A DNA stretch of 22,035 bases from Synechococcus sp. MED850 (GTDB taxonomy: Bacteria; Cyanobacteriota; Cyanobacteriia; PCC-6307; Cyanobiaceae). Location: positions 1-22,035 of the forward strand of contig PAEP01000007.1 in assembly GCA_002700765.1 (NCBI GenBank), in the 5' to 3' direction. Below the pieces are notes generated by a model, which did no database searches, was not told the DNA's origin, and saw only the letters and a program-made list of their open reading frames with translations. Numbering within the stretch: the stretch's first letter is position 1; each line of letters starts with the position of its first letter. A program made the translations under genes and the position numbers. Positions 7,727 through 16,286 of the stretch are shown piece by piece.

Positions 7727-8745
7727 GACGCAATCAGCAATTCAGCGATCTGGATGGCATTGAGCGCGGCCCCTTTGCGGATCTGATCACCGCAGAGCCA
7801 AAGCTCAAGGGCATTGGGGTCGCTGATGTCCTGGCGGATCCGACCGATCGCAACGGGATCACGGCCTGTCACGTCTGTGGGCATCGGAAAGCGGTTGGAT
7901 GCAGCATCCTCGATCAGCTCAACACCAGCAGCCTGCTCGAGCAAGCGACGTGCCTCATCCACCGGGAAAGCAGTCTCGAACTCGATGTTCACCGCCTCCG
8001 AATGGGCGCGCAACACCGGCACCCGCACACAGGTGGCCGTGAAACGCAGATCCGGAAGATCCATGATCTTCCGGGTTTCATTGACCATCTTCATTTCCTC
8101 TTCGCAATAACTGTTGGGCTGCAGAGGGGAGTTGTGAAGGAACAGGTTGAAGGCCAGCGGGTATGGCAGCACCGAGCTGGTGGGAGTGCCGCCATCGAGG
8201 ACAACCCTGGAGAGATCCCTGAGCTCCTCCATCGCTCTGGCACCGGCTCCACTGGCGGACTGATAGGTGCTCACAACAACCCGCCGCATCGGCCGTTTGG
8301 CGGCCAGGGGCGCCAATGCGAGGGTGAGCAGAATCGTGGTGCAGTTGGGGTTGGCAATCACACCCCGGTGGTGGAAAGCTGCGTCAGGATTGACCTCCGG
8401 CACCACGAGGGGAACCCCCTCCTCCATGCGGAAGGCACTGGAGTTATCAACCATCACAGCGCCGGATGCCGTGATCGCTTCACGCCATTGGCGGGACACG
8501 GACCCCCCCGCAGACGCCAGGACGAGATCAACGCCGTTGAAGGAGTCTGCAGAAACCTCTTCGACGGTGAGATCGGAGCCCTTCCATCGTTGGCGTTGTC
8601 CGGCTGATCGGGCCGAAGCCAACAGTTTCAGCTGAGCGATCGGAAATGCCCGCTGCTCAAGCAACAACAGCAGTTCTTGTCCAACCGCTCCACTGGCTCC
8701 TAGAACGGCAACATTGAGAGGGCGATCGGGAAGGGTCGAATGCAA
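7723..8745 (-). CDS. asd: Aspartate-semialdehyde dehydrogenase
   Basis: Asd reduces aspartyl-4-phosphate to aspartate semialdehyde with NADPH, the step between LysC and DapA. The 340-residue product has the nucleotide-binding GASGAVGQE near residue 16, NSSAFRM at 101-107, and the active-site cysteine Cys135 in ANPNCTT. SASGAGA follows at 163-169, and the catalytic His248 is in VPVLRAHSE. The length is normal for the family. The gene is first in the minus-strand run asd-dapA-rnj, and its stop codon overlaps the dapA start. The ATG at 8745 gives a short N-terminal extension of about nine residues before the beta strand. It is divergent from tig across a gap of 163 bases. Confidence 0.97.
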   Translation of the reverse strand: MHSTLPDRPLNVAVLGASGAVGQELLLLLEQRAFPIAQLKLLASARSAGQRQRWKGSDLTVEEVSADSFNGVDLVLASAGGSVSRQWREAITASGAVMVDNSSAFRMEEGVPLVVPEVNPDAAFHHRGVIANPNCTTILLTLALAPLAAKRPMRRVVVSTYQSASGAGARAMEELRDLSRVVLDGGTPTSSVLPYPLAFNLFLHNSPLQPNSYCEEEMKMVNETRKIMDLPDLRFTATCVRVPVLRAHSEAVNIEFETAFPVDEARRLLEQAAGVELIEDAASNRFPMPTDVTGRDPVAIGRIRQDISDPNALELWLCGDQIRKGAALNAIQIAELLIAS

Positions 8746-8908
8746 GCGGTAACGGTGGATCGGTCAGAAAGCCGGCGACGCTGATGAAGCAGCAGTCCAC
8801 AACGTTGGGTACGTGACTGGTGCAAGTCGTTCCTTCACCTTAACGGGGCAGCGCTTCGCCAACCGTTTCTTAAAGTGGCGGGCTGCCATGCCGTTGGACA
8901 CATCCCCC
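8746..8908. promoter_or_regulatory. Divergent intergenic region between asd and tig
   Basis: This 163-base gap separates two divergent transcription units, the asd-dapA-rnj run and the tig-clpP-clpX cluster, so it should contain both promoters. I could not pick out a convincing -35/-10 pair on either strand. The right-hand part (8813-8908) is open in the tig frame, with an alternative in-frame ATG at 8888. The promoter role is inferred from layout only. Confidence 0.5.
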
Positions 8909-10306
8909 ATGAGTGCTGCTGCCCTGAAGGTGACCACCGAAAGCCGCCCCAGCAGCCGCCTGGCGGTCACGGTCACGATCCCCGGAGATCGCAGCAAAGC
9001 GAGTTACGAGGATGCGATCCGAAACCTCAGCCGCAGCATCAACCTGCCAGGTTTCCGCAAGGGCAAAATCCCCCGCACCGTTGTGATTCAACAGCTGGGG
9101 CCGACTCGGATCAAGGCCACCGCGCTGGAAAGTCTGGTGGACAGCATCTGGAAGGATGCGATCCAGCAGGAGTCGCTCGAGCCGCTCAGCCAACCTGAAT
9201 TGTCTGGCGGTTACGAAGGACTGCTGGACAGCTTCAATCCAGGCGAGGAGTTTGTGCTCACGTTGGAGGCGGATGTGGCGCCAACTCCGACGTTGAAAGC
9301 CACCAAGGGGCTGAAGGCCGAATTCGAACCTGTCGTTTACGACGCAGCCAAAGTGGATTCCCTTCTCGAGGATTCCCGGAAGCAGCTCGCCACCGTCGTC
9401 CCCGTTGAAGGACGGGCGGCTGAAAAGGGTGATATCGCCGTGCTCGGATTCAAGGGCAGCTTCAGCGACGACGGCACGGAGATCGAGGGGGGCAGTGCAG
9501 ACTCGATGGACGTTGATCTCGAACATGGCCGCATGATCCCCGGCTTCATCGAAGGGGTCATTGGGATGAACATCGGCGACACGAAAACCGTGAATTGCCA
9601 GTTCCCAGACGACTATCCCAAGGAGGATGCCCGCGGCCGCAAAGCGGACTTCGAGATCGAGCTCAAGGACCTCAAGACCCGGGAACTTCCTGCGCTCGAT
9701 GACGCTTTCGCCAAGCAGGCCAGTGATCAGGAGACGTTGGCTGACCTGCGCAAGGACCTGGAGCAGCGTTTAAAAAATGATGCTGATCGGCAACAGACAA
9801 GCAACCGACGCGACGCCTTGCTTAAAGCCCTGGTGGAGCAGCTGGAGGTGGATCTGCCCGAGGCGCTGATTCAACAGGAAAGTCGCAATCTGCTGGAGCA
9901 GACCGCCGCCCAACTCGCTCAGCAAGGCATGGACATCAAAAAGATGTTCACACCGGATCTGGTGCGCAACCTGATGCAGAACTCAAGGCCTGAGGCCGAG
10001 GAGCGACTCCGCCGCAGCTTCGCGCTCACGGCACTTGCTGACGCTGAGGGGATCAGCGTTGACGACAACGCCGTGAACGACAAGATCAAAGAGGTGAAAA
10101 AGGATCTGGCTGCCGACACGAAGATCGATCCGGAGCGCCTGCGTCAGGCCGTGATGGATGACCTGATCCAGGAGCAACTGATGACCTGGCTGGAGGAGAA
10201 CAGCACACTTTCGGAAACGAGTTCGAAAGCAGCTGACGCCGAGCCAAAGCCAACAAAGACAAAGGCAAGCAGCAAAGCCAAGTCCAAAGCGGACGCCGAC
10301 GCGTGA
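8909..10306 (+). CDS. tig: Trigger factor (ribosome-associated chaperone / peptidyl-prolyl isomerase)
   Basis: Trigger factor docks on ribosomal protein L23 at the exit tunnel and shields nascent chains. The 465-residue product has the three expected parts. The N-terminal ribosome-binding domain carries the signature GFRKGKIP at 48-55. A central FKBP-like domain runs from about [12 protein letters not shown] to [11 protein letters not shown] long helical C-terminal chaperone domain follows. The last 30 or so residues are a lysine/alanine/serine-rich tail ([16 protein letters not shown]) that is probably disordered. The start MSAAALKV at 8909 fits the usual N terminus; ATG 8888 would add seven residues. 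clpP follows after 43 bases and clpX after that, the order seen in many bacteria, which links folding to ClpXP proteolysis. Confidence 0.96.
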   Translation: MSAAALKVTTESRPSSRLAVTVTIPGDRSKASYEDAIRNLSRSINLPGFRKGKIPRTVVIQQLGPTRIKATALESLVDSIWKDAIQQESLEPLSQPELSGGYEGLLDSFNPGEEFVLTLEADVAPTPTLKATKGLKAEFEPVVYDAAKVDSLLEDSRKQLATVVPVEGRAAEKGDIAVLGFKGSFSDDGTEIEGGSADSMDVDLEHGRMIPGFIEGVIGMNIGDTKTVNCQFPDDYPKEDARGRKADFEIELKDLKTRELPALDDAFAKQASDQETLADLRKDLEQRLKNDADRQQTSNRRDALLKALVEQLEVDLPEALIQQESRNLLEQTAAQLAQQGMDIKKMFTPDLVRNLMQNSRPEAEERLRRSFALTALADAEGISVDDNAVNDKIKEVKKDLAADTKIDPERLRQAVMDDLIQEQLMTWLEENSTLSETSSKAADAEPKPTKTKASSKAKSKADADA

Positions 10307-10349
10307 GCACCACCCATAGATTGACCTCATTCCAAGAGATACCGAGCGC

Positions 10350-11024
10350 GTGATCGACGCCCGCAGTCACCACCCCATCCAGAACCGCTGGCGGTCGGAA
10401 ATGCCCATTTCCGCTCCAGGGCCCTTGCCCACGGTGGTGGAACAGTCCGGTCGAGGTGATCGCGCCTTCGACATCTACTCCAGGCTGCTGAGGGAACGGA
10501 TCATCTTCATGGGCACCGGCGTCGACGATGCCGTGGCGGACGCGCTGGTGGCGCAGATGCTTTTCCTCGAAGCAGAGGATCCCGAGAAGGACATTCAGAT
10601 CTACATCAATTCGCCAGGCGGCTCTGTGACCGCTGGCCTGGCCATCTACGACACCATGCAGCAGGTAGCCCCTGACGTGGTGACCATTTGTTATGGCTTG
10701 GCCGCGAGCATGGGTGCATTCCTGCTCTCGGGGGGAACGAAGGGGAAGCGTCTAGCCCTACCAAACGCGCGAATCATGATTCACCAGCCTCTTGGTGGCG
10801 CCCAAGGCCAAGCTGTTGATATCGAGATTCAGGCCAAGGAAATTCTATTTCTCAAAGAAACCCTGAATGGTCTGATGGCAGACCATACCGGTCAGCCCCT
10901 CGACAAAATCTCGGAAGACACAGACCGCGACTACTTCCTTTCGCCAGCAGAAGCGGTTCAATACGGCCTGATCGACCGAGTGGTGGACAGTTCCGGGGAC
11001 GGAGGAATCGTTACGGAGGGCTGA
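10350..11024 (+). CDS. clpP: ATP-dependent Clp protease proteolytic subunit
   Basis: ClpP is the serine peptidase that forms the double-ring chamber fed by ClpX or ClpC. The 224-residue product has the full catalytic triad at family spacing: Ser120 in GLAASMG, His145 in MIHQPLGG and Asp194 in DTDRDYFLS. The oxyanion/strand motif INSPGGSV is at 87-94. The start is a GTG at 10350; the next in-frame ATG would drop 17 residues. The N terminus is about nine residues longer before the catalytic Ser than in E. coli, consistent with a removable propeptide. It sits directly upstream of clpX, so this copy is the likely ClpX partner. Cyanobacteria usually carry several clpP paralogues and a ClpR elsewhere; none is in this window. 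Confidence 0.96.
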   Translation: MIDARSHHPIQNRWRSEMPISAPGPLPTVVEQSGRGDRAFDIYSRLLRERIIFMGTGVDDAVADALVAQMLFLEAEDPEKDIQIYINSPGGSVTAGLAIYDTMQQVAPDVVTICYGLAASMGAFLLSGGTKGKRLALPNARIMIHQPLGGAQGQAVDIEIQAKEILFLKETLNGLMADHTGQPLDKISEDTDRDYFLSPAEAVQYGLIDRVVDSSGDGGIVTEG

Positions 11025-11114
11025 CAGCAGCGCTCCGGCTCACGATCCTTAGTGTTCAGGGAGACCAGCACCGGTCGCACTCTGCAAAGTCCCGTTTGAA
11101 GGTCCTGGCGTTCG

Positions 11115-12464
11115 ATGGCCAAATTTGATGCCCATCTGAAGTGTTCGTTCTGTGGAAAATCCCAGGACCAGGTGCGCAAGTTGATTGCAGGCCCAGGCGT
11201 TTACATCTGCGATGAATGCATCGATCTCTGCAACGAGATCCTCGACGAGGAGTTGGTCGACAGCCAGGGAAACGCCCGTCAGAGCGCAGAAGCTGGTCGC
11301 AAGTCATCGCCAGCGACTCGGAAGAGTGGCAAGCCAGCTCCAACGCTTGCCTCCATTCCCAAGCCCCAGGAGATCAAGAGCTTCCTGGACCAGCAGGTCG
11401 TCGGTCAGAACGCCGCCAAAAAGGTGATGTCCGTGGCGGTGTACAACCACTACAAGCGTCTGGCCTGGCAGGGCGATGGCAACGGTGAAACCGACCAGAC
11501 CGCCACTCGCCTGCACAAGAGCAACATCCTGTTGATCGGTCCGACCGGTTGCGGCAAGACACTGCTCGCTCAGACCCTGGCAGAGATGCTGGATGTTCCG
11601 TTCGCTGTGGCCGATGCCACCACCCTGACGGAAGCCGGCTACGTGGGTGAGGACGTGGAAAACATCCTGCTGCGTTTGCTTCAAAAGGCCGATATGGATG
11701 TGGATCAGGCCCAGCGCGGCATCATCTACATCGATGAGATCGACAAAATCGCCCGCAAAAGCGAGAACCCCTCCATCACCCGCGATGTCTCCGGAGAAGG
11801 GGTTCAACAAGCCTTGCTGAAAATGCTGGAGGGCACCGTTGCCAACGTGCCACCCCAGGGGGGGCGCAAACATCCCTACCAGGACTGCATCCAGATCGAC
11901 ACCAGTCAGATTCTGTTCATCTGCGGCGGTGCCTTCGTCGGCCTTGAGGATGTGGTGCAGAAACGCATGGGTCGTAACGCCATCGGCTTCATGCCCAGTG
12001 ATGGCCGCGGCCGCAGCCGCGCGAACCGCGAACTTCAGGCCGCTCAAGTGCTACGGCACCTCGAACCAGACGACCTCGTGAAATACGGCCTGATTCCTGA
12101 ATTCATCGGCCGGATGCCGGTGAGCGCTGTTCTCGAACCGCTCGACAAGAACGCCCTGGAATCAATCCTCACTGAGCCTCGTGACGCCCTCGTCAAGCAG
12201 TTCCGCACCCTGCTCAGCATGGACAATGTGCAGCTGGACTTTGAACCGACGGCGATCGAGGCCATCGCCCAGGAAGCCCATCGCCGCAAAACCGGAGCGC
12301 GGGCCCTGCGCGGCATCGTTGAAGAGTTGATGCTCGATTTGATGTACGACCTGCCGTCCCAGAAATCGGTGAAGACGTACACCATCACCCGCGCCATGGT
12401 GGAGGAGCACACCGGCGGCAAGGTGCTGCCTCTTCCCGGAGCGGATCAGCAGAAGACCGCCTGA
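11115..12464 (+). CDS. clpX: ATP-dependent Clp protease ATP-binding subunit ClpX
   Basis: ClpX is the AAA+ unfoldase that recognises substrates and threads them into ClpP. The 449-residue product begins with the C4 zinc-binding domain (Cys10, Cys13, Cys32, Cys35). A variable serine/proline-containing linker follows at about 50-80, then the AAA+ core. Walker A is GPTGCGKT at 142-149, the pore loop is GYVG at 175-178, Walker B is IIYIDE at 203-208, and the ClpP-docking IGF loop is at 290-292. All key residues are present, so it should be active with ClpP. There is a 90-base gap after clpP in which I see no clear terminator. The next gene starts five bases after the stop. Confidence 0.97.
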   Translation: MAKFDAHLKCSFCGKSQDQVRKLIAGPGVYICDECIDLCNEILDEELVDSQGNARQSAEAGRKSSPATRKSGKPAPTLASIPKPQEIKSFLDQQVVGQNAAKKVMSVAVYNHYKRLAWQGDGNGETDQTATRLHKSNILLIGPTGCGKTLLAQTLAEMLDVPFAVADATTLTEAGYVGEDVENILLRLLQKADMDVDQAQRGIIYIDEIDKIARKSENPSITRDVSGEGVQQALLKMLEGTVANVPPQGGRKHPYQDCIQIDTSQILFICGGAFVGLEDVVQKRMGRNAIGFMPSDGRGRSRANRELQAAQVLRHLEPDDLVKYGLIPEFIGRMPVSAVLEPLDKNALESILTEPRDALVKQFRTLLSMDNVQLDFEPTAIEAIAQEAHRRKTGARALRGIVEELMLDLMYDLPSQKSVKTYTITRAMVEEHTGGKVLPLPGADQQKTA

Positions 12465-12469
12465 AGACC

Positions 12470-13108
12470 TTGGCCGCTGCTGATCATCTTGAGGTGCCGC
12501 GACAACACGGATTGTTCCGGCATCACGGCATCGACCTCGGAGATGGCAGCGTCGCCCACTACCTGGAGGGCCGCGAGATCCTGAGGAGTCCCCTGGATGA
12601 TTTCAGCCAGGGGCAGCCGATCAGCGTGATCGATCATTCGGATGCCTCGCCCACAGGTGTGACCCTGCGACGGGCGATGAGCCGCATCGGGGAACAGAAC
12701 TACAACCTGTTGTTCAACAACTGCGAACACTTCGCGACGTGGTGCAAAACAGGGCGGCACCGCAGCAGTCAGATCGAATCAGCTCTGGAGCGGGCGCGCC
12801 ACTGGAGCCAGCTGATGCCAGCAGCCCTGATGAGCGGCTTGGAACTGTTGGTGCAACGGGGCCTGCTGGATGACAATGCGCGTGAAATGGCACGTCAAGG
12901 GGTTGCGAAGCTCGAACGCCTTCGCCAGAAACTGCTCGGCAAACTGGAAACCCTCCTGCAGCAAGCAGGCGACGGCAACAACCAGACCCTGCTGCTCACC
13001 GGTCAAACCCTGGCCGATGAATTGGAAGCCGTGGAGGACTTGAAAGAGCGGATCGATGCGCTGCTGAAACAACCGCCTGCTCTGCCTGGATCCAACGGGG
13101 CTGAGTAA
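12470..13108 (+). CDS. LRAT/NC-domain protein of unknown function
   Basis: The N-terminal ~95 residues match the LRAT/NC domain fold, a permuted NlpC/P60 thiol hydrolase or acyltransferase. It shows DHLEVPR, then FRHHGIDLGDG with His19, VAHY with His30, and the nucleophile motif NNCEHF with Cys85. All three candidate catalytic residues are present, so an active thiol acyltransferase or hydrolase is likely; the substrate is unknown. Residues ~100-212 are helical, with leucine-rich heptad-like stretches that could be a coiled coil or membrane-association region. No signal peptide is seen. The start is TTG 12470, because any later start would remove the conserved DHL segment. It lies five bases after the clpX stop and 23 bases before dnaX, so it is probably expressed with clpX. 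The function is not known to me. Confidence 0.8.
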   Translation: MAAADHLEVPRQHGLFRHHGIDLGDGSVAHYLEGREILRSPLDDFSQGQPISVIDHSDASPTGVTLRRAMSRIGEQNYNLLFNNCEHFATWCKTGRHRSSQIESALERARHWSQLMPAALMSGLELLVQRGLLDDNAREMARQGVAKLERLRQKLLGKLETLLQQAGDGNNQTLLLTGQTLADELEAVEDLKERIDALLKQPPALPGSNGAE

Positions 13109-13131
13109 TCTCCGATCAACGCCCGCAGCGC

Positions 13132-14913
13132 ATGAGTCCGGCCTACCAGCCGCTGCATCACAAATACCGTCCCCAACGTTTCGACCAGCTGGTCGGACAG
13201 GAGGCGATCGCTGCCACCCTCGGACTGGCCCTGACCAGCAACCGCATTGCGCCTGCCTATCTGTTCAGCGGTCCTCGCGGCACTGGCAAAACCTCCAGCG
13301 CCCGGATCCTGGCTCGATCCCTCAATTGTCTGAACAGCGACGGACCCACCCCGGAACCCTGCGGCACCTGTGAGCTCTGCACCACGATTGCGGCGGGCAC
13401 CGCTCTCGATGTGATCGAGATCGATGCGGCCTCCAACACCGGGGTCGACAACATCCGCGAACTGATCGAACGCTCCCGGTTCGCACCTGTGCAAGCCCGC
13501 TGGAAGGTGTATGTGGTGGACGAGTGCCACATGCTCTCCACCGCGGCCTTCAACGCGTTGCTGAAAACCCTGGAGGAACCGCCACCACAGGTGGTGTTTG
13601 TGCTGGCAACGACAGATCCACAGCGGGTGCTGCCGACGATTCTCAGCCGCTGCCAGCGGTTCGACTTCCGCCGTATTCCCCTGGATGCACTCAACCGGCA
13701 TCTGAGTTGGATCGCACAGCAGGAAGCGATCGAGATCACACCAGAAGCCATTCAGGTGGTTGCCCAGCGCTCCCAGGGGGGACTGCGCGACGCCGAAAGC
13801 CTGCTGGATCAACTCAGCCTGCTGCCAGCGCCAATCGAAGCCACCGCTGTCTGGGATCTGCTCGGCGCCGTTCCGGAGCAGGAACTGTTGGAACTGGTGC
13901 GGGGGATGAGCAGCGCGGAACCCGTGGTGCTGCTGGAGGCGACCCGCAACCTGTTGGACCGTGGCCGGGATCCCAGCGCCGTCCTGCAGGGTCTGGCGGC
14001 GATTCTCAGAGATCTCGTGCTGATGGCCGCAGCACCGGACCGGCCTGAACTCACCAGCGTGTCCCCCCAATTCCGCAACCAACTGCCGGACCTCGCGACG
14101 GCCATCGGCCGGGCTCGGTTGTTGCAGTGGCAAGCACAGCTGCGCGGCGCGGAACAACAACTGCGCCAGAGCGTGCAACCAAGGCTCTGGTTGGAGGTGT
14201 TGTTGCTGGGACTGCTGGCCGAGCCGTCGCCGAGCCCAACAACCGCTGCTGTTGCTGTGGCCTCAACACCCCCACCGGTCTCAGCACCAGTGACTGCCCC
14301 AGCGGCACAGCCAGCAGCAGCAGCTGCTGCTGCACCAGAACAGCCTGTTGTGCCCCCCCCCGCGCCGACGCCAAGCAGCGGCGATCTCACAGAACTCTGG
14401 CAACAGATCCTCGGCAGCCTGGAACTACCGTCGACACGAATGCTGTTGTCCCAGCAAGCCCACCTGGTGCGGCTGGATGCCAATCGGGTGGTGGTGCAGG
14501 TCGCTGGCAACTGGATGAGCATGGTGCAAAGCCGATCGGCTCTGCTCGAGCAGGCTGTTGCCAAGGCACTGGGGGGGAACCGTCAGCTGCTGTTGGAACC
14601 CGGCAGCGGTGCGGTCCCGCCACCTGCCGCCGCACCACCCAAACCTGTCGTGCAACCGCCCGCACCGGTGGCGTCGGTCACACCGCCGCCACCAGCTCCA
14701 GTTATCGCAGCAACCACACCAAGACCGGCGCCAGAGACAAAGCCCGAGCCCCGAGCGAAGCCGCAAGAACCGACGCAAACACCGCCGTCAAACATCTCCG
14801 AAACCGCTCCAGCTGAGCCGGTTGCATCCTCCGGACTCGACCGCCAGGCCAAGAACCTGGCGGACTTTTTCAATGGTCAGGTGGTGGATGTGGAGACGGA
14901 TGGCATCACCTGA
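13132..14913 (+). CDS. dnaX: DNA polymerase III subunits gamma/tau
   Basis: DnaX is the ATPase of the clamp loader; the full-length (tau) form also binds the polymerase core and helicase in other bacteria. The 593-residue product has Walker A GPRGTGKT at 47-54 and zinc cysteines Cys66, Cys77, Cys80 and Cys83. Walker B (VYVVDECHML) is at 127-136 and the SRC motif at 172-174. After domain III (to about residue 365) comes a long Pro/Ala-rich linker. A second globular segment (about 420-485, DLTELWQQILGSLELPST onward) follows, then another Pro/Ala linker and a short C-terminal segment (LADFFNGQVVDVE). No intein interrupts the gene, unlike the Synechocystis dnaX. A run of nine C residues (14353-14361) falls in the first linker. 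The start is ATG 13132. Confidence 0.95.
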   Translation: MSPAYQPLHHKYRPQRFDQLVGQEAIAATLGLALTSNRIAPAYLFSGPRGTGKTSSARILARSLNCLNSDGPTPEPCGTCELCTTIAAGTALDVIEIDAASNTGVDNIRELIERSRFAPVQARWKVYVVDECHMLSTAAFNALLKTLEEPPPQVVFVLATTDPQRVLPTILSRCQRFDFRRIPLDALNRHLSWIAQQEAIEITPEAIQVVAQRSQGGLRDAESLLDQLSLLPAPIEATAVWDLLGAVPEQELLELVRGMSSAEPVVLLEATRNLLDRGRDPSAVLQGLAAILRDLVLMAAAPDRPELTSVSPQFRNQLPDLATAIGRARLLQWQAQLRGAEQQLRQSVQPRLWLEVLLLGLLAEPSPSPTTAAVAVASTPPPVSAPVTAPAAQPAAAAAAAPEQPVVPPPAPTPSSGDLTELWQQILGSLELPSTRMLLSQQAHLVRLDANRVVVQVAGNWMSMVQSRSALLEQAVAKALGGNRQLLLEPGSGAVPPPAAAPPKPVVQPPAPVASVTPPPPAPVIAATTPRPAPETKPEPRAKPQEPTQTPPSNISETAPAEPVASSGLDRQAKNLADFFNGQVVDVETDGIT

Positions 14914-14915
14914 CC

Positions 14916-14935
14916 AACGATCCCGATGGATCGTT
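14916..14935. terminator. Candidate bidirectional terminator hairpin between convergent dnaX and the glycosyltransferase gene
   Basis: A perfect 8-bp inverted repeat (AACGATCC / GGATCGTT) with a CGAT loop starts two bases after the dnaX stop. It also lies seven bases beyond the stop of the opposing gene. Its place in a 29-base convergent gap suggests a shared transcription stop. Neither side has a clear T-run, so it may be a weak or attenuating hairpin rather than a classic intrinsic terminator. Confidence 0.5.
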
Positions 14936-14942
14936 CAACCAT

Positions 14943-16262
14943 TCAGGCCTGAACCGGCTGCTGCTCGCCGCCATGGCTGGTCTTCACCCAGACCAAACGC
15001 TTGGGAAGCAGCGACATCTTCAGCGCAACCCATGGAATCACGATGAACCAATGGGCGAGGTAAGCAATCGACACGATCAGATGCAGCGGACCTGGTGACG
15101 GGATGGAGGGGCCGAGGCTGGATCCCCGACAGCCACGCCAGAAGGCCAGGCCAGAGATGCTGAACGCCACGAAGGAGAGTGGCCAGTAGGTGGGAACGGA
15201 TCGACTGATCAAACTGGCGCTCAGATCCGCAAAGGACACCACCGGCAAGCCGTACTGGAGCAGAAAGAAACAGCCAAGGTCCCAGCGTTGCCGCAAACTC
15301 AACTGAGCTGACGTCAGCGTCGGCCAGTAGTCGAAAAATCGCTGCAGCCCCCCTTCGGCCCAACGCTGTCGTTGCTTCCAGAGAGCTGCCAGACCAGGCA
15401 CGGCCTCCTCCTGCACGGGCGGGTCCCAAAGGATGCCCACAAGAGCACCTTGGGTGAGCAGGCGGAAGCTCAGGTCTAAATCGTCGGTGACGGTGTCCTC
15501 ATTGAAACCACCACTCGCTTCCAACACGGAACGACGGATCAACTGACCATTCCCCCGCAGCTCTACAACACCCCCCATGTCCTGTCGTCCCGCCTGAATC
15601 ACGGCATCCAGGGCCATCTCCATCGCCTGGGACCGGGTGAGCCAATTGCGGTCAGCATCGATGACCGCCTTGCGGAGCTGAACCGCTGACCAACCACCAT
15701 CCAGGGCATAGGGGACCAGCCTCTCCAGCAAGTCGTCCTGAAGCTGGGCGTCGGCATCAAGCACCAACAGCCAATCACCCTCCAACTGGGTCAACGCCGT
15801 GTTCAATGCTCCGGACTTCCCGCCACCGGCATCACGCGGCCGGTGAATCACCTGCAACTGCGGATGCCTCTGCGCCAGCGCATCGAGAAGCTCAGGGGTT
15901 TGATCCTGACTGCCGTCATCGACGATCCAGGTGGTCAGACGACCCTTCGGGTAGCGCAAAGCCGTCAGGCGTTCCACAAGACGCGAGACAACACGCTCCT
16001 CATCCCGGGCCGCCACAACCACATCAAGCGTGGGAAGCCGTTCCAGATCCGAGGACGATCGCGCTGGGATGCCCTTGGGAAGCTGACCTCGCAGGACCGT
16101 GCGCAAACCGTATCCACCAAGCATCAGAGCCAGGCTGATCGCCGGCCAAAGGGAGCGCGCAGGATCCAACCAATGGGGAGCCGCACCTGCGCATCCACAT
16201 GCAAACAAGAAGGCTGCCGACTTCGCCCTGCGGTGATCACCAGTGACAGCGACAGAAGACAT
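14943..16262 (-). CDS. Membrane-bound family 2 glycosyltransferase (BcsA-like)
   Basis: The 439-residue protein has the processive GT2 signature: DDG at 115-117, DAD at 169-171, TDDLDL at 259-264 and QRQRW at 297-301. These bind the nucleotide sugar and acceptor in cellulose-, hyaluronan- and poly-GlcNAc-type synthases. A hydrophobic segment precedes the catalytic domain (about 36-52). Three or more follow it (about 325-345, 350-375 and near the C terminus), so it is a cytoplasmic-membrane enzyme. The sugar and product cannot be named from sequence; no c-di-GMP PilZ domain is present. It lies 24 bases downstream of the SpoIID-domain gene on the same strand, probably in one transcript, which suggests a cell-envelope polysaccharide or wall role. 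Confidence 0.85.
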   Translation of the reverse strand: MSSVAVTGDHRRAKSAAFLFACGCAGAAPHWLDPARSLWPAISLALMLGGYGLRTVLRGQLPKGIPARSSSDLERLPTLDVVVAARDEERVVSRLVERLTALRYPKGRLTTWIVDDGSQDQTPELLDALAQRHPQLQVIHRPRDAGGGKSGALNTALTQLEGDWLLVLDADAQLQDDLLERLVPYALDGGWSAVQLRKAVIDADRNWLTRSQAMEMALDAVIQAGRQDMGGVVELRGNGQLIRRSVLEASGGFNEDTVTDDLDLSFRLLTQGALVGILWDPPVQEEAVPGLAALWKQRQRWAEGGLQRFFDYWPTLTSAQLSLRQRWDLGCFFLLQYGLPVVSFADLSASLISRSVPTYWPLSFVAFSISGLAFWRGCRGSSLGPSIPSPGPLHLIVSIAYLAHWFIVIPWVALKMSLLPKRLVWVKTSHGGEQQPVQA

Positions 16263-16286
16263 GCACCATCTCAGGTGGCCAGGACT

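Noticed and set aside
11025..11114. 90-base clpP-clpX gap searched for a small gene, RNA or terminator
   Set aside because: No open frame, stable hairpin or recognisable promoter stood out.
13204..13211. GCGATCGC (HIP1-like octamer); also at 20318-20325 and 21910-21917
   Set aside because: HIP1 sites are abundant in many cyanobacteria, but three copies in 22 kb inside coding sequence are not enough to call an enriched element.
13003..14178. 391-codon minus-strand open frame opposite dnaX
   Set aside because: It is histidine/glutamine-rich shadow translation with no domain, antisense to the conserved DnaX ATPase region.
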